A DNA stretch of 58,421 nucleotides, taken from assembly GCA_946803715.1 (NCBI GenBank), contig CAMPET010000020.1, positions 8,975 through 67,395 of the forward strand. The letters are read 5' to 3'. Under the pieces are notes generated by a model. The model did no database searches. It saw nothing but the letters and a program-made list of their open reading frames with translations, and had not been told where the DNA came from. Shown here piece by piece: positions 22,717 to 38,731 of this stretch (positions are counted from its first letter, which is position 1; each line of letters starts with the position of its first letter). The position numbers and the translations under genes are program-made. Source of the DNA: Beroe ovata. Taxonomy: Eukaryota; Ctenophora; Nuda; Beroida; Beroidae.

Positions 22717-23895
22717 ATGTCTCCCACGTGTGAATTGAGAGTGAAGAAGAGGGTTGACCACGCCCATATTCCCACTCGGACATCAGAGGGAGCTGCAGGC
22801 TATGACCTGTACAGCTGTGAGGATATCATGGTACCGGCCCAAGGCAAGGTGAGACCAGGGATAGGTAAGAATGATGTGACCACGTCTCGTAGAAACTTTG
22901 CACGAAGTTGTTAGTTACCGGTAACCGTCTTTGTTGTCTTCGGCTCTTACGACAGACTCACAATACCAGATGGAGCAATTGTTCAATTCCCGATGAATTC
23001 TGCATCTCTCATTCATATTCCCCAGTTCGTTTACTCCTTATATCAGGCGATGGTTGCTACGGGGATATCCATAGCAGTTCCCGATGGGTGCTATGGTAGG
23101 ATTGCACCACGGTCTGGGCTTGCAGCTAAACATCATATTGACATTGGGGCTGGTGTGGTGGACAAGGATTACAGAGGTTTGGATCTGTCCGTGTATGCTG
23201 TTGTATAATTATAAAATCAAATATCGGGCCAATATTTGGTGTGAAATATTCTTAGCAACACTCTTTCCTAACCGGCACTCTTCCTGACCCGGCACTCACC
23301 ACCCAGAGTAATACGAAAACCTATCAATCTCTACGAATGCTAAACCATCTCTCTTTCCCAGGGGAGGTAAAGGTAGTGATGTTTAACCACGCGATCACAA
23401 ACTACTCTGTAAAACAAGGTGACAGAGTGGCCCAGCTTGTGTTGGAGAGAATTATGACACCACCCATTGTTGAGGTAGGATGCAACTCTGATATGATATT
23501 CCTAATGGACCTTCCCTAATGCCTATTGCTGATAGACCACGTCTCGCGACCGCGCGCGCCAGCTCAGGGACTAACTTTGGAGGTTGGAATGCGTGTCATG
23601 CACGTGCATTACTAACAATCTATGCGTGTCATGCACATTGCACGTGCATTTCTAGCAATCTACCATCACTCCTGGTAAACAGCTCGTGTAATATGTCGTC
23701 CTAACCGAACCTGTTCTCCAGGTGGATGATCTAGACAGTACAGTGCGTGGTGAAGGTGGTTTTGGTAGCACCGGTTACCATGACACTGCTGTTAACAACG
23801 GTGCTGTCACCAACGGTAACCATGGTGACAAGACTAACAACAAACGTTCGCACGAGGAGGTAGACAAGGATGATGTCAATATGACAGGGAGTTAG
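22717..23895 (+). CDS. DUT: dUTP diphosphatase (dUTPase)
   Basis: Four exons (22717-22848, 23047-23176, 23362-23474, 23722-23895) join in phase to 182 residues. The enzyme hydrolyses dUTP to dUMP and pyrophosphate, keeping uracil out of DNA and supplying thymidylate synthesis. All five trimeric dUTPase motifs are seen: AAGYDLYS (1), PRSGLA (2), [11 protein letters not shown] with the catalytic Asp (3), GDRVAQL (4) and [10 protein letters not shown] (5). After motif 5 there is an unusual tail of about 38 residues rich in Asn, Thr, Gly and Asp that is not in the human enzyme. No mitochondrial presequence is evident from the chosen start. Confidence 0.95.
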
Positions 23896-24315
23896 AGCGT
23901 GAGATAGCTTTGTCCTTGAATTTTTATTATTCCTTCGTTGTATATTTCGTATTTAACGTATTCTATTTATCTCTAATGTTAGATATCAGCACTAGACAAA
24001 CTGTTTTTTAAATTTCACTCCTTTTTAATTCGTATTTCTAAGAATATGGTTGAACCTAATATCCCCAATATCATATCCTTATATTTATAAAGTGTTTAAC
24101 TCTTACAAACTCTCAATTTTTAATTTCTAATCTTATTTATTTGAACTTAATATCGAAATACTCTCAAATTTCAAAAGTATTTGTCTTTCATTCTCTGTAA
24201 AATCCCAATCATAATCACTTTCAATTATTTGTTCTTATCTCAATTAGCTAGTCTGATTTTATCCGGCATTTCCCCCTAGCGATGGCTATGTGAATCAGCA
24301 TTCCTCTGACAAGCT
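23896..24315. other. Intergenic, DUT to PQBP1
   Basis: Very AT-rich. It presumably holds the DUT 3' UTR and PQBP1 upstream sequence; a pyrimidine tract ending in CTAG lies about 35 bases before the PQBP1 ATG. Confidence 0.4.
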
Positions 24316-25812
24316 ATGCCACTGTCATCAGCTTTACTAGAGCGACTTAAGGCCAAGGGAGTCAAATCTGTCACTGGTAAGTTAGTGTCATCACTAGAAA
24401 TAGCAGGGGATGTTAGTTCTACCTCCCCCAATCGTTCAGTACCATCCTCAAACATACCACGACACTGATTCCTGTTCTCCGCTCAGGAGAGCAAGAACAA
24501 GGTTGGGAATGTCCAAACACTTGGAACAAGTTTCATTCCTGTAACGATTGGTGTCGGAAAAACTGGAAAGTTGCCAACCAAAAGCCGGTAAAGCACTGAT
24601 ATCTCTATTCTATATTCTCCTCTCACCTAGCAACCCTCATCGTTTTCTCCTAATCCCATCTACCATTTCCAAATTTCCTCCCTGAGTGATTCTCACCATT
24701 TCCTCCCCCTCAGCTTCTGATTGAGGAGATATACGATAAGATCCCGTCCTGCTGGCGCCTTGTCCCAGATCCCGAGACCGGATGCTGCTACTTCTGGAAT
24801 ACAAACACTAATGTGGTCCAGTGGAGATCCCCTGTTCTCCTAGATAGTGAGTGTGTGTGTGTGTTTGTGTGTGTGAGCTGTGTGTGTGTGTGCTGTATNG
24901 TATTTCTGTCTGTCTGACTTCACGTTTCCATATATTTACGAAGACTTCTTCAACTTGTTCTTCTTCTGCGATCGGTCTTCGGCTCCTCACGGATAAAAAT
25001 ATGACACCTCTTTTCAACAGGGGAAGGGGCTAAGACTGGCGCTCAAAAGCCTCCTCCCCCACAACCCTCGCCACGTGGCAATGACGGACCACGTGACAGT
25101 GACGTGTCACGTGACAAACCACTCGCACGATCGCCACCCCCCGATATTCATATGCCATCTGTGGACGATATTCAGATTCCACTGCCGCCATCCAACCAGG
25201 TAAACAATGATGTTCAACCGATGTTCGCTTGATGTTCACTGGCTGTTTCAAATCATATCACGGAATTGTCTTGAGTTGACGGGAAATCGGAGGTGAAAAT
25301 GCGATGAATGGATTTCAATGTTTTCACCGCACAAGTACTGACAATTGCTGTCTCAGGGGCGTGGTAAACGTGAGAAACGGTACAAGCCGAGGGAGGATGA
25401 CGATGACGAAGTTGATCCAATGGATCCCTCCTCTTACTCAGACGCACCAAGGTATGCATTATGGAATATGGATTATGGAATATGGATTATGGAACTATAG
25501 ATGAAGTGTGTTCGTGTTCCAAACGCTGCGTGCGCGTCACAATTTCACTGCATAGCGATTCCAGATCTCTAGTAATTCTGAGCCCCCATTTGCCACTATT
25601 CTCCCCTTACTCCCTCGCTCATTCCCCCGTTTCCTCCTCCCAGGGGTGACTGGCACCGAGGTCTCCCCAAGAGTGGTGACGCTAAGACTGGTGTGGACGT
25701 GACCGCTAATGGTCCTCTCTTCCAACAACGCCCCTACCCTGCCCCAGGAGATATTCTTAGGATGAATGCTGCTGCAAGGAAGGAGCAGGAGGGAGGGGAT
25801 GAAGATCTGTGA
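24316..25812 (+). CDS. PQBP1: Polyglutamine-binding protein 1
   Basis: Six exons (24316-24376, 24487-24587, 24714-24846, 25021-25199, 25357-25451, 25644-25812) join in phase to 245 residues; human has 265. PQBP1 is a nuclear splicing factor that binds the U5 snRNP protein TXNL4A. Seen: the family start [15 protein letters not shown]; a WW domain ([11 protein letters not shown]...[12 protein letters not shown], about residues 66-92); a short polar stretch with few RD repeats; [18 protein letters not shown]; and the C-terminal motif [13 protein letters not shown] that docks on TXNL4A. Exon 2 carries a compact C-x7-H-x-C-x3-C pattern (WECPN...FHSCNDWC) not found in human PQBP1. A TG-rich repeat with one N (24899) lies in intron 3. 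Confidence 0.93.
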
Positions 25813-26340
25813 CGTCACACAACTCAGTGACGACATTCCTGTACTGTGACATATTTAATTGCGAATTTGATGAAAGGACAGTGCGGACTCTTTAGATTAC
25901 AGGCTGTCCTTAGGATGAGTTGACGATATTGAGCATTTTTTCACTTCCTACTCACAGTTATACCCCGTCTACACAGCTCCATGGCGTCCTTCCCGTTGAA
26001 AGTCCAGAATTGGTATCAGATTACAAATGACATTTTGCGCTTCGCAGTTTGTTTATCCACTAGCATGGCTCTGTTACTGTGTACTGTAGCAATACATCTG
26101 TGTACTTCAACTTGTACTTTGTACTTGTAGACTGTAGTACACATTCCTTACAATTTATCTTCCTTATCTGTTTCAAATCTCAGAGTTACATTTGCTTTGA
26201 TGAATTTACTCAGTAACTGCTTTTTTTCGTTGTTTCAATGCTTCACGTTCACATTGTTTACTGATATTCTATTGCTGTTGATTGTTATCCTCTTTGAGTT
26301 TGAATGTAATGCTAACTCTTGACATTTACTAGCAGTAGCA
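25813..26340. other. Intergenic, PQBP1 to TMA7
   Basis: No gene seen. It ends in a pyrimidine-rich stretch with AG sites 2 and 5 bases before the TMA7 start. Confidence 0.4.
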
Positions 26341-26673
<333 letters not shown>

Positions 26674-26782
26674 ACAGCTTGATCCCGTGATCCGTTCGAC
26701 TTGGTACATTTTAATAGATCTATGGATGTTGGTTGTCGAACGGATTGTGAGATGGCCCATGGTCAATGATCATGATGAACAC

Positions 26783-26788
26783 AATAAA
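26783..26788 (+). promoter_or_regulatory. Polyadenylation signal of TMA7
   Basis: AATAAA, 110 bases after the stop codon. Confidence 0.65.
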
Positions 26789-26939
26789 ATTTCTGGTGGT
26801 TCTATTTCTCAGTTTCGTTCAAAGTGCTGATTTGAAATCGAAAATATATTCCCCTCTTGAAATAGAAAGTTTATTTCACCTTTAATCATAAGCAACCTCG
26901 TGTCCTCGTGATGTAAGATTTTCCCGAAATTGAAAATTT

Positions 26940-27240
26940 GAATATGATGCGCGCGTATGTGCCGCGCAAGCTAAATGCTTACAATCCACGCGCGCGTCTG
27001 ATATGTCTGATGCCGAATTTGAGCCGCGCGCAGCAAATGATGGCACGGAGCGCATTTAATTTTTTGCAAAGGCTTGCTTACTGTTGGCACTGTTCCCGCG
27101 CTGCGTGACCCAAATACTCCGCGCGCGCTGCGCGTCTCCTTTCTACGACTTTTCAGTTCACTGAGTAGAACAGAGGCGCGCAACGTGTGCACAGTTGGCA
27201 CCACGTCAGGGATAAAATCCTGGCAACTAGGGTAGGGAGT
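26940..27240. repeat. GC-rich dispersed repeat, copy in the TMA7-CEP63 interval
   Basis: A stretch rich in GCGCGC words. Its right part (about 27085-27190: gctgcgtgac, then tacgacttttcagtt, then cactgagtag) matches two stretches near 36.3 and 36.55 kb, one of them inverted. It is a dispersed, non-coding family, probably derived from a mobile element. The rest of 26789-27603 shows nothing else. Confidence 0.6.
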
Positions 27241-27603
27241 AATTTTAGAACTCATGCTTAAATTGCGCATCATGATTATGCATATTCTCAAACAAAATTT
27301 GCGTTGTTCTTGAAATAGCACTAAATAAGATTGGTGGTCATTACATGCTGCACACCTTTTCCCCAAATTTCGACAAATATGGCCTAATTTGCACCTCACA
27401 GGTTATTGCTTGTGATTGATCAATGGTTGCACAGTTTAGACTCTTCCATCTCTTGTGTCAATCCTTGGATTAGAAAATCGATATCCAGCATTTTGCTATG
27501 TTTGCAGTATACCTATACACCTATATAGATAAGACTTTGGATTTCATTCTCATGCAAGTCAGTTTTCTTATCACCTTGCCTAACCAGAACATTTTTCACA
27601 AAG

Positions 27604-29154
27604 ATGAAGAAGGTTGACCAATGCTTGAAGGATCTGGGGTCAGTCTATCAAGGATGTGAAGCAGAGATAAGTGAACTTGTTTATCAGATTGACAAAATGT
27701 TGAATGATAAGCAAACTGAGTGGGAACTTTCTTATAAACAACTGTTGGATGAAAACAGGGGAATGCATGAAATTTTATCTAACAATCAGTTTGAACTTAG
27801 AGAAAAGGATACTGAAATCAATGATTTGAGACATGAAATTGTCAAAATCAACAAATCAAATTATGAAAAACGGATGATTTTAGAGTCTAAGATAACTGGA
27901 TTGTCTCAAAATAACTCCACAAACTTTTGTTCCAGATGTAATACTCATTCCAGCCCTGAAGCCTGTAGAGAAAGTCATGATATATCTATCAAAGAACTCA
28001 AGGAGGAATGTAATTCTCATCTTGATAAAATTGCAGAGTTAGAAATCCATCAAACTACCCAAATTGCCCAAATCAAACTATTGGAAGAACAACGCTCCAG
28101 TTTATTAAGAAAGAATGAAGATCTTAAATACAAGTTCTCTAATGCTCGTAAAGAATATCATGCTAAGCTCAAAGATACAGAGGATGAAATGAAACTATTT
28201 GTGGATCAGAAGAAAAAATATGAGTCCACAATTTCAGATTTGAAAGCTAACTTGAATCTAAAGGATGATGAATTGCAAAATATGAAGACCACCCTTGAGG
28301 ACGTACTTTCATCAAATCACAAAAACAATTCACTTTTCTCAAACATGAAAAATGATTTCAATTCCTTAAAAGATGAGAAAGAAATATTGGTGAAAGATGT
28401 CAATGATTTGAAAACCAAATTAAAATCTCTGGAGGATGAAAATGTTCAGCTTCTAGATAAGGTATCCTCAGTTTCAAAAGATGCTGAAAACAAAGAGATG
28501 AGTCTAAAGAAGGAAAATGAACTAGTTAAAGCACAAATAGGAATTTATGAGAAGGAGAACCAATTTCTTCAAAGTTTCTTGATCAAGCAGGACTTAGCAG
28601 GAAGTCCTCTGCCTGCTGGCTTCCTTGAAAAGCTTGAAGCAGACAACCATTCACTGAAAGAAAATATTGTAAGCATGGAGAAAGAAATCGCAGGCATTAT
28701 TAAAATCACAGAGGAATCTTTTGATCCTAAAACATCACATTCACCATCATCAAGGAGGAAAGAAGTTGAAATAGTGAAAGAAAGATATGAAAGACACCTC
28801 ATGAATATGAAAGCAGAGATTGAGCAGCTTAAAATTGAAAATATTTCCCTTAAGATGAAACATCAGGATAGCAATCATAATGAACATGCAGATGTTTCAG
28901 TTATTGACGATAAGTGTTCATTCATGAGCTACACTGAAGGCAAATATGTAGACGAAAGATTACAGTCTCTTTCACCTTCCCATATGCCAACAGTGAACAA
29001 TAGTGAGAAGTCATTCACCATGAGTGATAATGTTTGCTCTGTTTCCAGCAACCCATTCACTGATGAATTTGCTAAGATGCAGCAATCTGTTCTAGAAAAG
29101 TTTGAAGCAAAGCTCGAAGAGTGTGTATCAACATTCAAAAGTGACTCTGCCTAG
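27604..29154 (+). CDS. CEP63: CEP63/DEUP1-like centrosomal coiled-coil protein, intronless
   Basis: A single frame of 516 residues, almost entirely coiled coil. The N-terminus (GCEAEISELVYQIDKMLNDKQTEWE, about residues 17-41) is the signature of CEP63 and its paralogue DEUP1, which scaffold centriole duplication at the mother centriole or deuterosome. The central region is a long run of Lys/Glu/Leu heptads. The C-terminus (MQQSVLEKFEAKLEECVSTFKS) resembles the terminal helix of the family. A short Cys/His-containing insert (NFCSRCNTHSSPEACRESH, about residue 105) breaks the coil. There are no introns, unlike the vertebrate gene, and codon use is AT-rich. Coiled coils produce spurious similarity, so the family call rests on the two ends. 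Confidence 0.72.
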   Translation: MKKVDQCLKDLGSVYQGCEAEISELVYQIDKMLNDKQTEWELSYKQLLDENRGMHEILSNNQFELREKDTEINDLRHEIVKINKSNYEKRMILESKITGLSQNNSTNFCSRCNTHSSPEACRESHDISIKELKEECNSHLDKIAELEIHQTTQIAQIKLLEEQRSSLLRKNEDLKYKFSNARKEYHAKLKDTEDEMKLFVDQKKKYESTISDLKANLNLKDDELQNMKTTLEDVLSSNHKNNSLFSNMKNDFNSLKDEKEILVKDVNDLKTKLKSLEDENVQLLDKVSSVSKDAENKEMSLKKENELVKAQIGIYEKENQFLQSFLIKQDLAGSPLPAGFLEKLEADNHSLKENIVSMEKEIAGIIKITEESFDPKTSHSPSSRRKEVEIVKERYERHLMNMKAEIEQLKIENISLKMKHQDSNHNEHADVSVIDDKCSFMSYTEGKYVDERLQSLSPSHMPTVNNSEKSFTMSDNVCSVSSNPFTDEFAKMQQSVLEKFEAKLEECVSTFKSDSA

Positions 29155-35296
<6,142 letters not shown>

Positions 35297-36009
35297 CACG
35301 CACACACACACACCTTCAAACTCACACGGAACAATAAGATAGAGCATGCCACCGGCAGAAACTTTAGTTTTTAATTCTGTGATGCGGCTCGGAAGGAAAG
35401 AAGATTGACACCAGTATAGAATGTGTCAACTTGACACCACTACACACAGGTGTGTGTTATGTATATGGTGCTGTACAATGCTGTACAATGTTTCTGCACA
35501 CTGTTTTGTATGGAATTTTATAGTTGGAACTCTGCTCATCTTCTTACGTCTCATCTCAATTTGTGAAATAAAAATTGTTGGTCAATCAAAAGCCAGTTGT
35601 TCGTCTGGATCCCCTTTAGTGATGCCACAGTTTCCGATTTTATGCCCCATAGACCAATATTAATCGCTAGGAAGATTATTATGGTGACCATTGTGATTGA
35701 TGAAGGGGAATTTAGAAAATATCATAGAAATGTTTTTTAATCATGCGTGGAATTGACGATTATAATCTACATTTTTGTCTTCTTTAGGTCGAAAAGATGT
35801 ATCTGTTTAACGTCTTTAACAAAACCTATTCTGTTACCCATTATTATCTATTGGCTTTCTACAATAGTAACATTCAGTTTTTCCTTCAGCCGGAAATCGT
35901 AGAAAGAGTGAATGTGAGCTGATAATATGTACTTTGATGTGATTATAATTATATTTTATAAGCCTTGCCTGATATACAGATTTACTGATCAGTATTCCAG
36001 GCCATGGAA

Positions 36010-36610
36010 TGCTGGAATTTCTTGCCGGATGTTATCTGTCCACTGTTTCTTGAGCGCGCGCGCCTTCATCGTTGCGCGTCCGCTCGGCCCTCTCTACTTA
36101 TATACTCTGCGGGTTCTGATCTAGATCTAGCGATGCTAAAAGTAAACCGCGGCCGCTGATGCATTATGCAATTCAAGAAACAATGGACCTGGAAATAACA
36201 TCCGGCAATTGCAAAGCTGACGCGCGCGCTATAAGTTTGCGCGCGCACAATGAAATGCAATCAAGATTGCGCGCCCCTAATCCACTCAGTAAGCTGAAAA
36301 GTCGCGTCGTACTCGTAGAAAGACGCGCGGGAACATTAAACAATGCAATCTATCATTTGTAGGATTTCACCCTACCCTTGCTGGCGGGATTGAAAATCGC
36401 GCGCACCGACGGTAGGGTAAAATCCTACAATCTATCATCAATCAAGTTCAACATTCGACAGACAACAAAGCACTCATGCTCCGTGTACACTCAGTTCCAT
36501 ATTCTGCATTCATTCATTTGTGTTTCCGAGCTGCGTGACTCTGTATGCTTCGCGGCACCGTGTATTTTTTACGACTTTTCAGTTTTCATTTCGTGGAGTA
36601 AAATGAGGGG
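36010..36610. repeat. GC-rich fold-back repeat cluster
   Basis: Two sets of inverted arms are seen. The stretch 36010-36054 pairs with about 36172-36218 (ctcaagaaaca...acatccggcaa, imperfect). About 36270-36335 pairs with about 36520-36610 around the core cgacttttcag/ctgaaaagtcg, and the same core occurs at 27145-27165. Runs of GCGCGC are scattered through it. It looks like decayed non-autonomous mobile elements. Confidence 0.6.
36357..36430. mobile_element. 74-bp MITE-like element with 20-bp terminal inverted repeats
   Basis: The terminal arms 36357-36376 and 36411-36430 are inverted repeats of 20 bp with one mismatch, beginning ttgtaggatt. They are flanked directly on both sides by the identical 8-mer tctatcat (36349-36356 and 36431-36438). 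Eight-base target duplications with short inverted ends are typical of hAT elements, so a miniature hAT derivative is the best reading. It is far too small to encode a transposase. Confidence 0.65.
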
Positions 36611-36860
36611 CCAGCAAAGTGTGCCCATTCATATTTCTTTCGTAAATTGTCAATTTCCCAAGACTCAAAATTTGCGATGGTTTATTTATTCATTCATTTA
36701 GTTTTAAACTATAGCATTGCACAGCAAGGGAATCTGTATAATGCAACTTTTCAATTATCAATCTAGAAAGAAACACAAGTAGCTGATCAATACATGAGGC
36801 GACTTTCCAAGAACTTTGAATAAGTGCCTTGAATAAGGCCAGCCAAAGATACCTGGTTGA

Positions 36861-38480
36861 ATGGTTGATGTTACTGCACTTAACTTTCATGAAGTCCTTT
36901 ACACTCTCGATGATGAACTCAGAAAAGCTTCATTTACCTGTTTAGACTTTGAATTTTCTGGATTGCATTCAAATAATGGTGACCAAATCAGCTTATTCGA
37001 TTCACCCTCAGAAAGGTATCACACCCTCTCTAAAAGCTGCAGAGATTTCACTGTTTTGCAGTGTGGTATAAGCATATTTTGCTATGATACTGTCTCCAGA
37101 ACTTATGATAGTAGTACATTCAACTTCTTCCTATATCCAAGAGACTTCAAGACTGTTAAAAGACAAACTTATTTTGAATCCTCTGCAATAGAGTTCTTAA
37201 CAAAGTATGACTTTGATTTTAGTAAGTGTTTTTATGGTGGGATATCATATCTAAATGAAGATGAGATTAATCATGTACAAAAGACAGAAGATTATTCACA
37301 ATGCATCGATGATATTGTGCTCAATGACACTAAATTAGGCTTCAAAGAGAGAAAACAGAAGTTTATCAGTAAATGGTCATCAGAAGCAAGGTCAGGTGAA
37401 AGTCTGGAGATTGATTGCATGACTATTGGCATGCTGAAAGTTTTGAGACATGATGTTTTGAATAAGTTTGATGATCTAATACCAGAATTGTTGGAAGGGA
37501 CAGATTATATTCTTATTGTCAAGAAAACATCCATAGAGACAAAAGAAGATTACTTGAGTTCATCAAAAAGAATAGCTGATAAAAATCTTACTGATGCAAT
37601 CGGGTTTACTCATGTTGTGAGACTATTGAGAAAGCACAAGAAACCAATGATTGGTCACAATCTTCTACTGGATATGATGTACATCTATGAAAAGTTTTAC
37701 AAGCCATTGCCACACTCGTACAACGAATTCAAGACATCAATAAGGAATGAGTTTCCACCCATCTATGATACCAGACATATCATGAATAATATAAAAGTAG
37801 AGCTGAAAGCAGATGAGAAATACAGAGAACTTTTGAAAGGGTCTTCCCTGCTCTCATTATACGATGAAGTGAACTCTGATGGTATCCGAGGGATCATATA
37901 TCAACCTACTATCATTGATATCATGAATAATCATTGTGGTATGAGGGAACATCATGCGGGTTATGATTCCTGTCTTGTTGGCCACGTTTTCATCAGACTT
38001 GGCCATTTCTACACCTTCTGGAAGTATAACTCACCCAACATCAGACCTTTCCACCTTCAGGATTACTTTAGGGAGTTTAGCAAGTTTAGGAACTGTCTGA
38101 ATCTGATAAGGTGTGATGTTACTCATATCAATCTCGATGATGACGATCCTGGTACACGGAGACCCCAGTGGCTCCTTGTAAAGAGTCGTGATAATTCTGA
38201 TATTGTTGAAGAGCACATAGCCCATGTTTTCAGTGCATTTGGGAATGTTGATGTGAGAAGATTAACTAATTGGAAGTGTATTGTTGCCATGCCTTCTATC
38301 GGAATGGCTGCTGGGCTACTAGTTGTGATGAAGAACAATCCAAAGTATATTGTCTGTAGGTATGACCCCCAGGCTTCATTGGTGAAGACAGTTGTATTGT
38401 GCGCGGCAGTGACATCACTTGTTGTTGTTGGTGGTTGGACGTTGGCGAAATCGTTTGCAAAACAGTGGTTTAATCTCTAA
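36861..38480 (+). CDS. PNLDC1: PNLDC1-like poly(A)-specific ribonuclease domain protein, tail-anchored, intronless
   Basis: A single frame of 539 residues. PNLDC1 is the PARN-like 3'-5' exonuclease that trims piRNA 3' ends on the mitochondrial outer membrane. The DEDD catalytic set is visible: Asp29 and Glu31 in CLDFEFSG, Asp in PMIGHNLLLDMMYIYEKFY, and His/Asp in HHAGYDSCLVG. The C-terminal hydrophobic segment (VVLCAAVTSLVVVGGWTLA, about residues 510-530) followed by a short basic tail is the PNLDC1-type membrane anchor, which PARN lacks. The length fits PNLDC1 (about 520-530). The gene has no introns and AT-rich codon use. It implies a piRNA pathway in this animal. AATAAA follows at 38622. 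Confidence 0.85.
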   Translation: MVDVTALNFHEVLYTLDDELRKASFTCLDFEFSGLHSNNGDQISLFDSPSERYHTLSKSCRDFTVLQCGISIFCYDTVSRTYDSSTFNFFLYPRDFKTVKRQTYFESSAIEFLTKYDFDFSKCFYGGISYLNEDEINHVQKTEDYSQCIDDIVLNDTKLGFKERKQKFISKWSSEARSGESLEIDCMTIGMLKVLRHDVLNKFDDLIPELLEGTDYILIVKKTSIETKEDYLSSSKRIADKNLTDAIGFTHVVRLLRKHKKPMIGHNLLLDMMYIYEKFYKPLPHSYNEFKTSIRNEFPPIYDTRHIMNNIKVELKADEKYRELLKGSSLLSLYDEVNSDGIRGIIYQPTIIDIMNNHCGMREHHAGYDSCLVGHVFIRLGHFYTFWKYNSPNIRPFHLQDYFREFSKFRNCLNLIRCDVTHINLDDDDPGTRRPQWLLVKSRDNSDIVEEHIAHVFSAFGNVDVRRLTNWKCIVAMPSIGMAAGLLVVMKNNPKYIVCRYDPQASLVKTVVLCAAVTSLVVVGGWTLAKSFAKQWFNL

Positions 38481-38621
38481 TTATGATACATCTCATGTTA
38501 TAATGAGATGAATGGTGTCAATTATAATGTTTCACGGATGTTTTAATGCTTTTTATAGCTGTTTTTAAACATTATTTCAATTTCAAGAATAATTGCAACT
38601 ATTTCAATTAGTTATTCAACC

Positions 38622-38627
38622 AATAAA
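38622..38627 (+). promoter_or_regulatory. Polyadenylation signal of PNLDC1
   Basis: AATAAA, about 142 bases after the stop and 105 bases before the NFYB start, so the two transcription units are very close. Confidence 0.55.
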
Positions 38628-38731
38628 TCCCATCGCTGTTTGTTATTATCGTATATATCGAGTGTTACCGATACTCTGCGCTCATTCAGCTCCAACATAT
38701 TTCACCCAAGTGTATCCATCCCAAGTAGACA

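Larger units (their letters stand above)
35297..36860. other. Intergenic, ARF6 to PNLDC1
   Basis: No gene is recognised. The right half is occupied by GC-rich fold-back repeats, described separately. Confidence 0.4.
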
